Part shown: positions 56,401 to 64,000 of the stretch, one piece after another | Position numbering within the stretch: the stretch's first letter is position 1 | Layout: every line of letters starts with the position of its first letter | Origin: Chlorocebus sabaeus | Lineage: Eukaryota > Chordata > Mammalia > Primates > Cercopithecidae | Reading direction: 5' to 3' | Assembly (NCBI RefSeq): GCF_047675955.1 | Contig: NC_132915.1 | Span: 52,280,026 to 52,344,025 of the forward strand | Length of the DNA stretch: 64,000 bases | Position numbers and translations under genes: made by a program | The notes under the pieces: model-generated | The model's database searches: none | Seen by the model: the letters and a program-made list of their open reading frames with translations, nothing else | Told to the model about the DNA's origin: nothing

Positions 56401-56589
56401 ATGAGGATGTTTTCAGGAGACAAAGCATGTTTGAGGAGCTTAAGGGAAGTGAGCTATAGTCAATATAATAAAGGGGGGAAATCAAGAGGTCAGCCTTGTG
56501 CAGAGACCACATTGTGCAGATCCATGTAAGGACAGGTTAAGGATTTCATTTCTTATACTAAAATAATTGTATTACTCAATGGACTAACA
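56401..56589. other. Unassigned sequence
   Basis: Nothing recognised. Confidence 0.5.
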
Positions 56590-56790
56590 TGTTTCAAATT
56601 ACATAGCTTGGTCCCAATTCACTAGCTTCATCTTCCATTCCTTTGTTTATTGAAACTTTGTTCTAGTTAAACTGATCTACTTGTTAACTCTTAAATATAC
56701 AGTTTCCCATCATATTTCCATTTCCTCCATCATTTTCCTTGCCTAAAATTATACATATTTCTTGACCAATAAACGTTTTTCAGAAATGTA
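56590..56790 (+). mobile_element. Possible LINE-2 fragment
   Basis: The pyrimidine-rich order 'cccaattcactagcttcatcttccattcctttg' ... 'tgatctacttgttaactcttaaatatacag' loosely follows the L2 3' half. Weak match. Confidence 0.35.
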
Positions 56791-57619
56791 GCCATCCCTA
56801 GTAGTCTGCATGTTTGTAAGTATTTAACACATCTATATTTCACAGACTATGGTTATACCACTGTGTATAACTATAATAGCACATCCATGCTGAACTTTAC
56901 CCTGGACAACGAGTCTTTGAAATCAAAAATTTTTCTAGTTCTCATCCAGAAAGATACTGACAGACTCAGAAGAAGAGAAAGACCAGGTAATGAATTGGAA
57001 TGAATGCCTGAGTATGTGAGCCTATCCCTACATCTAAAATTCTTTACACTAAGAACAGACATTTAAAATTAATAAATACTTAGTGCTGAAGAACGGAATA
57101 CTATCTGTGTGATGAAATTTTGGAAATTCCTAAAAGATTGGAAGATACGTATCAGATGTATAGAAGTGACTATATCCAAAATCATACATATAAGGGTAGT
57201 TCTGCAGAGGTGGGAACTTTCCGTGATATAGGAATCTCAGAAGTAATGAACAAATGGCATAATAAAAGCACCAGGAAATGTTCAGGGTGATGATTTGAGA
57301 AACAGCACTTGGAGCAGCCTAGAAATCTAGCCTCTGAAGGAGTTGGCGGCATAAGTATTTACTTATGAGTAACTGTACCTTGGAAGCAGGGAAGTGCCCC
57401 AGAAGATAGTTTATTTCTTACAGAGGTTTTCTGAAATAATTACTAATGGATACACTTAAGCAAAATAAGAACCAATTTCAGGTAAACTCCTCAGTGACAG
57501 CTACATCACATTAGTAAGTGCCCACTCATCAATTACAAGTTACTCAATAAACTAATTCAATCATGAGTTTCTGATGCTCAGCCTGCATATGGCATTTGGA
57601 TCCAGTATATTCCTATAAG
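56791..57619. other. Unassigned unique sequence
   Basis: No gene or named repeat. Confidence 0.5.
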
Positions 57620-58392
57620 GTATTTGACTTTGCATTGTCAGAAAAATTCTACCAAGGGTCAAATGTTCATGTGTTTCTGATAATAAAGGTCACAGACCAC
57701 ATTTTAAATTTTTGGCACATCTTGATTATAACTAGCAGCGCTGATCTACTTCACATATATAGAACATTATACTCAACTGCAGAATACATATCATTTTCAA
57801 GCACACATGAAACATGCAAATATTTACAACGTGCTAACAAAATTTCCAGTAAATCAAAATTATACAGAATATGTTCCCTGACCAAAATGCACTGTTAAAT
57901 CATGTAAATAACCATAAAATGTCCATATGTCAGAAACTGGAAACTACTTATCTGAATAATTTAGGGTCGGATTAGTAATTAAAATGAAAATGAGAAAATA
58001 TTTTAACTTAATGATAAGCAAAGTGTATGTAAATCTATATTTAGGAGGAAATTATAGCCTTAAATCCATATATTAAAAGGCAGAAAAATTAAGCTAAGCA
58101 AACGCTTAACTCAAGAAATTAGAAATATAAGCAAATTAAACACAAAGAAATTAGAAATGAGGAAATAATATAAAAACACAAAAGAAAATAATGAAATAAT
58201 AAACAAGTACAAATGTTGGGTACTTGAAAAGCTTAATAAAGTAGGTATCTGCCTAGGAATACTGATTAACAAAAATAAAGAGAAGACACAAATAACTGAT
58301 ATTTAGAATTTAAGAAGGGCATTACTAAAAGTACTGTAGCTATGAAAATGAATATAATACTAAAAACAACTTAATAATAATTTTAAAATGTA

Positions 58393-58701
58393 GATTTTTT
58401 TTTTTTTTTTTTTTTTTTGAGACGGAGTCTCGCTCTGTCGCCCAGGCTGGAGTGCAGTGGCCGGATCTCTGCTCACTGCAAGCTCCGCCTCCCGGGTTCA
58501 CGCCATTCTCCTGCCTCAGCCTCCCGAGTAGCTGGGACTACAGGCGCCCGCCACCTCGCCCGGCTAGTTTTTTGTATTTTTTTAGTAGAGATGGGGTTTC
58601 ACCGGGTTAGCCAGGATGGTCTCGATCTCCTGACCTCGTGATCCGCCCGTCTCGGCCTCCCAAAGTGCTGGGATTACAGGCTTGAGCCACCGCGCCCGGC
58701 C
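58393..58701 (-). mobile_element. Young AluY of Old World monkey type (AluYR-like), 16-bp TSD
   Basis: Antisense full-length Alu with pure poly-T (58395-58419). TAAAATGTAGATTTTT occurs at 58384-58399 (running into the poly-T) and again at 58702-58717, a perfect target-site duplication. Diagnostic bases on the plus strand include GGCCGGATCT, CCACCTCGCCCGGCTAGTTTTTTG, CACCGGGTTAGCC and GGCTTGAGCC. These match the cercopithecoid AluYR group rather than human AluY. The CpG sites are mostly intact, so it is recent. Confidence 0.93.
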
Positions 58702-58907
58702 TAAAATGTAGATTTTTAGGACATATTTCTAGGAACAAACATGACCAAAACCAACACTAAGATATAGTAAATCTCGATGATCTTACAAATATTGAAGAAA
58801 TTATGTTCCCTTCATTCTATGAATTTCAATTCCTCTTTAATTTAAAATACTTATACTAAAAAGTTTGAGGACCAGATGGTTTCTGTAGGAAATTCTATCA
58901 GCTTTTA

Positions 58908-59902
58908 AATTCTCAGTCTGATAATCCCAATGTCTGACATATCTGAGTGCAATTTTGATGTTGCTTTGTCTCTTTTAACCATTTAGCATGCTTTGTACAT
59001 TTTTGTGGAAAGCTGGACATGAATGTATTGAGTCAAAAGGACTGAGGTAGATAGGCTTTTGGTGTGAAATTTAATATTTATGTCACCAGCAATACGTGTT
59101 TACTATTTGCTGTGTCTTGTTTTTATCTTCTCTGTTGTCTATGGGCTTTTCTAAAACCTCCTTAAATAGGGTTTGTTTAAGGTTTGCAGTTCTTTTGGGC
59201 TGTAATGGTTGCTACTATATAAGAATCCTATTTGATAGGGCTGGAGGGAGGGGAACTATAGTGTGATCAGGTCTCAGCCTTTCTGCAAGCCTGCGTTGGA
59301 TATCCATTTCCCTTCGCTGAAGTTGGTTATACTCTGTTAAAACCCCAGTCTGTCAGGCTCTGGTTAGATAGTTCCTTTGAGGACAGGTCTTGTTGAGAAG
59401 AACCTCTGGATATATTTTGAAATAGTTAATTTTCCCTCCCCACTGCCAGAAGCAAAGGGGATGATTCTCCAGTCTTCACCCAGAGAAACACGTAAAGCTC
59501 CTGGAGGTAATAGTCATGCAAGTGTGAGGGTGCCCGCTAAGACTGGGTCCCCTGGAACTCTCAAGCTAGTTCATAGTGAACCACCAAAATTTGTCAATTG
59601 CAGTTTAAGGAGTTCCTACCACAGCCGGGCGCGGTGGCTCACGCCTGTAATCCCAACACTTTGGGAGGCCAAGGCGGGCGGATCACGAGGTCAGGAGATT
59701 GAGACCATCCTGGCTAACATGGAGAAACCCCATCTCTACTAAAAATACAAAAATTAGCCGGGTATGGTGGAAGGCACCTGTAGTCTCAGCTATTCAGGAG
59801 GCTGAGGCAGGAGAATGGCGTGAACCTGGGAGGCGGAGCTTGCAGTGAGTACAGATTGCACCACTGCACTCCAGCCTGGGCCACAAAGCGAGATCCCATC
59901 TC

Positions 59903-59934
<32 letters not shown>

Positions 59935-60170
59935 CCTACCGCATTGGCTTCAGTTGTACGGTTCTGCTCCTGGGCTCCTGCTCACAAAAAGCTGTGAGTC
60001 TCTTTGTCTGCCTGTCTCTACAGTTTATAGGGAAGCAGTTTGCTGTGTAACCTCAATTCTCAGATGCGTCTAAGAAGAGTGGTTGATTTTCAGTTTGTTC
60101 AGCCTTTTACTTGTGAGGATGGGAGTAAAGACTTCCAAGCTCTTTACATGGACCCCAAACTTCAAGTCTA
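58908..60170. mobile_element. Second old LINE-1-type segment inserted in L1 ORF2
   Basis: ORF2 similarity of the host L1 stops at 'ctatcagctttt' (58896-58907) and resumes after 'ctataagctttt' (60169-60179), a possible AGCTTTT target duplication. The insert ('ctgataatcccaatgtctgacatatctg', 'tgctttgtctcttttaacc', 'aggatgggagtaaagacttccaagctctttacatg') resembles terminal sequences commonly annotated as old L1 (L1M). I could not settle its orientation. An AluY lies within it (59623-59930). Confidence 0.5.
59623..59930 (+). mobile_element. AluY SINE with 12-bp TSD
   Basis: Sense Alu from 'agccgggcgcggtggctcacgcc' to a pure A tail (59903-59930). The flanks AGTTCCTACCAC (59611-59622) and AGTTCCTACCGC (59931-59942) differ at one base. 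AluY traits are present ('ggagattgagaccatcctggctaac', 'ggcgtgaacc..gggaggcggagcttgcagtgag'). More diverged than the two AluYR-like copies and lacking their diagnostic bases. Confidence 0.93.
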
Positions 60171-60253
60171 TAAGCTTTTCAGGATATAAATATTAATAAT
60201 ATTACATAAGCACTTTTAGCAAATAAAGCTGTAAACCACTCAATTATTATTAT

Positions 60254-60528
60254 TTTTTCTCTGTCGCCCAGGTTGGGGTGCAGTGGCATGATCTCTGCTC
60301 ACTGCAACCTCTGCCTCCCGGGTTCAAGCGATTCTCCTCCCTCAGCCTCCCAATTAGCTGGGACTACAGGCACATGCCACCATGCCTGGCTAATATTTTG
60401 TATTTTTAGTAGAAATGGGATTTCACCTAGTGTTAGCCAGGATGGTCTCGATCTCCTGACCTTGTGATGCACCCGTCTCGGCCTCCCAAAGTGCTGGGAT
60501 TACAGGCGTAAGTCACCGCTTCCAGTCA
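60254..60528 (-). mobile_element. Alu SINE, antisense, short degraded tail
   Basis: 'ttttttctctgtcgcccaggttgg' through both arms to 'gcgtaagtcaccgcttccag' in reverse complement. The tail region is ATT-rich (60242-60257) and lacks the usual 'gagacggagt' part, so the 3' end of the right arm is partly deleted. Confidence 0.92.
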
Positions 60529-61470
60529 ACCATTTAATAATTTTATGAGGCCAGCAAAATACTTAAACCTGACAAACAAGCTGAAAAAATATTCCAGATC
60601 AAAACCACACTTTATATAAACATACCCATTAAATTATAATCGCAGAAAAAATTTCGGAAATATCCAAATGTTGATACAGCACAAATAAGTTGGATTCAAT
60701 ACCCAAATCCTAAGATAATTTAACATTTAAAAATCAATTTGATTCAACATATTTACTGAATAGTGTGGAAAATATCACATGGGTATTGCAGTAGACACAG
60801 AAAAGCATTGATAAAATTCAGTAAATTTTCATTAAGAAATATGCATGCAAAATTAAAAATAGAAAAGAATTCCCTTATCATGGGTTAAAAAATATAGTAA
60901 AAAATCTATATTATAAAATCTATATATAACATATACCAAAATATCTGTGACATATATTATATTTAATTGGAGAATATTGAATGCCTTGTCTTTTAAATAA
61001 ACAAAACAAGGTACCCAGGAACAACATTTTTTCAAGGCTCAACTTGATGATGTAGTAAAACAAAAACAAGAAAGCAAGTAAACTAATATGTAATATAAGG
61101 ATTAGACGGGGGGAAATGAAACTCTTATTATTTATAATGATATAAGTGGGTTTAGCAAATCCAAAAGAATCCACAGATACATTATTAAAATAAGTTAGTG
61201 AGCTGAAAAAGTTTACTCAATGCAATTTACTTTGATACTACTAACAAAGTGTTAGAAAATAAAATATTATAACAGATACTTTTTACCATAGCATCAAAAA
61301 ATATTAAATATCCAAGACTGAATCTAACAAAAAGAATATAAGATACATATGTATGAAACTATAAAGCACTTGATCATAAAACAATGAACCAATTAAATGA
61401 AGATATATATCACATTCTTGGATGAAAGCCTTAATATTATGAGCAGCAGTTCTTCTTAAACTAATCCATA

Positions 61471-62438
61471 CACTCTAATCCTTATTTTCTTATTTCTATC
61501 CTTATTTTCTTAAATCTACATATTTTTGGTGAAAACTTTACAACATACTTCTAGAATTTAACTGTCCCAGAAGGAAGTTTGTGGAGAAGTTTGCTTGGAA
61601 GACCTGCCATCTACTCCTTTTTCTACAATCTTATTTGTTAACTTTCCAAGATGGTGCACTTAATTATGTGCAGAGTTCCTTTAGGTTTCAAATTTTTCAT
61701 ATCATCCAGGATAAACTACATGCTTGGGATACGACAGAAAAATTATTCACTGGGTGCTGATATTCTGCATTTCTCTTGGCTCTTCCAAGCAGTCATTTTC
61801 AAACTACTCCTAATAGTGAAGGGGTGTCCACTCTCTACATCTGCCTCTCTCTAAATTGAAAAAGATTGGTCAATTTTTTACTGGATTTGGTAGACTTACT
61901 TTTCCCCATTTGACTATGCTTTGAAGCATGCATCATATCCTCACCAAACTATACAAAAATTTCTATGAATTATTAGATGCTACTTTCCCTATGTCTCAAA
62001 CAAAACTTTTCAAATATTTTGGGATAAAGTTGTAGTCTACCTTTTTTGCTTAGTAACTGTTGATATTTTTTGCTAGTTCTAATTTAGTTTAGACCACTAG
62101 GTTGGAAGGGGTAGAATTTCAGATCTGCTCTTTTGGTGTAGTTTGCATCCACAAGTGTAAATACTGATATTTTAACATTATTTTTAGTTAATTTATTGTG
62201 ATAATTATCTTACAAAAGTAGACCTAATAAATGCCAATTGCATAATCAGGCCACATTAAACACTACAGAAAATTCAAAGTGAAAAACAAGAACATGCTTT
62301 TCGCTTGGAGTAAATTTGAATCATTACTGTAACTAATTAAATATTTCTTTCTTCAACACAAATGCTTTTCAATGACTGATATACCCATTATAAGTTGCAA
62401 ATGTTGTACTTTGAAAATATATTTAACCTACAGAACAC
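61471..62438. other. Unassigned AT-rich sequence
   Basis: No gene or named repeat. A small direct repeat 'tccttattttctta' occurs twice (61478-61491 and 61499-61512). Confidence 0.5.
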
Positions 62439-62470
62439 TAAAGTACACTAGGTTAACCTAGTGTACTTTA
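62439..62470. repeat. Perfect 32-bp palindrome, no spacer
   Basis: The left arm TAAAGTACACTAGGTT (62439-62454) is followed directly by its exact reverse complement AACCTAGTGTACTTTA (62455-62470). The centre is GGTTAACC. Flanking bases do not pair. No transposon of this kind is recognised around it. Confidence 0.97.
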
Positions 62471-62715
62471 TGCTCAAAGCAATTACATTAGTCTTACATT
62501 AGTCCATGATTAGGTAGAATCATCTGACATGAAGCCCATTTCATAACAAAGTATTGAACATCTCATGTAATTTATTGAATACTATACAGAAAGTGGAAAA
62601 CAGAATGGTGGTTCTGTATTCAAAGTATAGTTTCTACTGAATGTGTATTCCTTTCATACAATCATAAAGTTGGAAAATCTTAAATCGAACAGTCATGAAT
62701 TGAGGACCACAATGT
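62471..62715. other. Unassigned sequence
   Basis: Nothing recognised. Confidence 0.5.
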
Positions 62716-62838
62716 AGGGAAGAGAGATAGGGAGGGAAAGAAATAGGGTGAGGAAAATAGAAGAAAGGCAAAGGAGAAAAAGAAACAGAGTGGGGAAGAA
62801 GGAGTGAGGGTGAGAAGAAGGAAGGAAGAGAAATGGGC
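62716..62838 (+). repeat. Polypurine (GA-rich) tract
   Basis: About 120 bp almost free of pyrimidines on the plus strand (GGGAAGAGAGATAGGGAGGG, GAAGGAAGGAAGAGAAATGG and similar). The minus-strand frames over it (Ser/Phe/Pro-rich, 62634-62871) are by-products of the bias. Confidence 0.93.
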
Positions 62839-63214
62839 CACAGGGTCATTTAGACTAGAAATGTATGTCATTTTATTTTATTAATCAACACTCAGCTAAT
62901 ACAATTGCTTTAGATGGAAAAGGCTTCCCTATTTGATTTCACAAGTGAAGAATTAAAGTTTTGCTGTGATAAACATCATTTAAAAGTCATTCTGCTGTAA
63001 CTGTGAGGTTGGAAGTGACAGGATGCTTATAATACTTGCTTGAATGCCTTACACATGAATTCAGCCAATGTTAAAAAGATAATAATATATATTCCACATC
63101 ATTTAGCAATCATTAGAAAGAACAAGAAAGGCTATAGAAATAGCTTTAATATTCCCTCTTCCCCACCCAAAAAACTAGAAAAAACAATAAAATGCACAAA
63201 CAAATTTAATCACA
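62839..63214. other. Unassigned sequence
   Basis: No gene or repeat is recognised. Confidence 0.5.
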
Positions 63215-63232
63215 AACACACACACACACAAC
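63215..63232. repeat. (CA)n microsatellite, short
   Basis: About eight CA units ending in ACA. Confidence 0.93.
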
Positions 63233-63284
63233 AGGCAAACTGGTCTCTTAAAATCTTGGGGCAAATGGCTAGGAAGAAAGGCAA

Positions 63285-63309
<25 letters not shown>
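63285..63309. repeat. (CA)n microsatellite
   Basis: About twelve uninterrupted CA units followed by TATACATA, 52 bp downstream of the shorter CA run. Confidence 0.96.
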
Positions 63310-63315
<6 letters not shown>

Positions 63316-64000
63316 TAGACTGTACGGCACATTCACTTTTCCCCTATTCTAACTACATTATTGTTTATAATACGGTATCTGAAGACTCTCATATCTAAGT
63401 TACATTTCCCAGCACAAAAGCAAATTATTCTTTTGCATTAATAGTTTAGAACAGTATGCACTGCATTGAGACCTTGTAGAGCACAGTGTTACATGTAAAT
63501 CTCTGATCTCCAAAACAATACCAGGATCAAAGTTTTCCATCATTTGGACATAAATCTCAGCTCAAACAAAGTGGTAATAGTCTAGTCAAGGAAAAGCAAC
63601 CTGGAACAAATGCCTTTGAATTGGTGTTAGTCTACGTGGTTGGTGCATTACTGAATTAATTAATCATCTCTTTGAACTTTGATATTCTGCTGTCTGTAGG
63701 TTAGGAGTAATGTCAGTCACTGTTCATCTATTTGAAATTCGTTCTCAGTACTAATATTTTGTAAATCAAAAGATAAAAGAGTAAAACTTTGTGGCTCTGG
63801 GAAACACATTATGGAGAAAGTTTATGATGTAAAGAAATGCACACACAAAATTTAACATCTTTACTGCTCTTAATGAGAAAATTCTTATCCTAATCAAAGG
63901 ACTGATTGAAATTGTGGTTTTTCTGTTGTTGTTGAAGTTAATTTGAGTATCCATTGCAGTAATTAATGTAGTTATTAATGTGAGATCAAGCAGGCTGAGC
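63310..64000. other. Unassigned unique sequence to right edge
   Basis: No gene, transposon or regulatory motif can be supported. The minus-strand 62-codon frame (63766-63954) has no recognisable similarity. Confidence 0.5.

Larger units (their letters stand above)
57620..61470 (+). mobile_element. Ancient LINE-1 (L1M-type) ORF2, sense, interrupted by later insertions
   Basis: ORF2 order is preserved across the interruptions: 'atatagaacattatactcaactgcagaatacatatcattttcaagcacacatg' (57757-57809), 'agaatatgttccctgaccaaaatgcactg' (57866-57894), 'acaaatgttgggtacttgaaaagc' (58209-58232), 'gaggaccagatggtttctgtaggaaattctatc' (58867-58899). After the inserts come 'ttttatgaggccagcaaaatac' (60541-60562) and 'gtattgcagtagacacagaaaagc' (60783-60806). 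Very diverged and non-coding. Inserts are at 58393-58701, 58908-60170 (itself holding an Alu) and 60251-60528. Confidence 0.8.

Noticed and set aside
59377..59742. 121-codon frame
   Set aside because: It runs from an old L1-type segment straight into an Alu, so it is a chance fusion of repeat sequence.
63215..63309. Possible CRISPR-like spaced repeats
   Set aside because: Two simple CA runs separated by unique sequence in a vertebrate genome; there is no repeat-spacer array.

Overview
This window is AT-rich primate nuclear DNA, almost certainly from an Old World monkey (macaque, baboon or vervet type). It is dominated by interspersed repeats, and I find no protein-coding exon, tRNA, rRNA or other RNA gene I can support. 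The lineage call rests on two young Alu copies, at 36149-36452 (+) and 58393-58701 (-). Both carry the ape-versus-cercopithecoid diagnostic variants: GATCTGGCC or GGCCGGATC instead of GATCGCGCC, ACTAGCCGGGCGAGG instead of ATTAGCCGGGCGTGG, and CTCAAGCC/GGCTTGAG instead of CTCACGCC/GGCGTGAG. Both have perfect 16-bp target-site duplications. The setting looks like a gene desert or the interior of a very large intron.

Layout. 0-9 kb: a LINE-1 3' end, a 5'-truncated Alu, an L2 3' end, a long AT-rich stretch and two antisense Alus. 9.3-13 kb: an old L1 broken up by an Alu with a tetranucleotide (ATCC) array and by a second Alu, followed by a 724-bp solo LTR2-type ERV1 LTR. 13-19 kb: mostly unassigned, with an L2. 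19.1-25.6 kb: a THE1-type solo LTR with a perfect TSD, a 5'-truncated primate L1 with a dead reverse-transcriptase ORF, and an older L1 interrupted by a 923-bp antisense ERV1-class LTR. 25.6-28.8 kb: mostly unique, with an Alu, MER5A, L2 and MIR. 28.8-33.7 kb: an old antisense L1 split by a nearly complete MST-type MaLR provirus. 33.7-38.3 kb: the most unusual structure in the window, a composite duplication at 35122-35527 assembled from two separate neighbouring donors. This stretch also holds a young Alu and another MaLR LTR. 38-57 kb: mostly unique sequence with MIR relics, a MER2 DNA transposon split by an Alu, and an antisense THE1/MST solo LTR with a perfect TSD. It also has a 24-bp tandem duplication, a CTCF-like motif and an antisense L1 3' end. 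57.6-61.5 kb: an ancient sense L1 ORF2 interrupted by at least four later insertions. 61.5-64 kb: unique sequence with a perfect 32-bp palindrome, a polypurine tract and two CA microsatellites.

No genes work together here. The functional content is retroelement-derived or candidate non-coding regulatory sequence. All open reading frames are chance frames or decayed transposon fragments. Family names come from sequence recall without a database search, so subfamily assignments are tentative. The boundaries given for ancient repeats (L2, MIR, old L1) are approximate.
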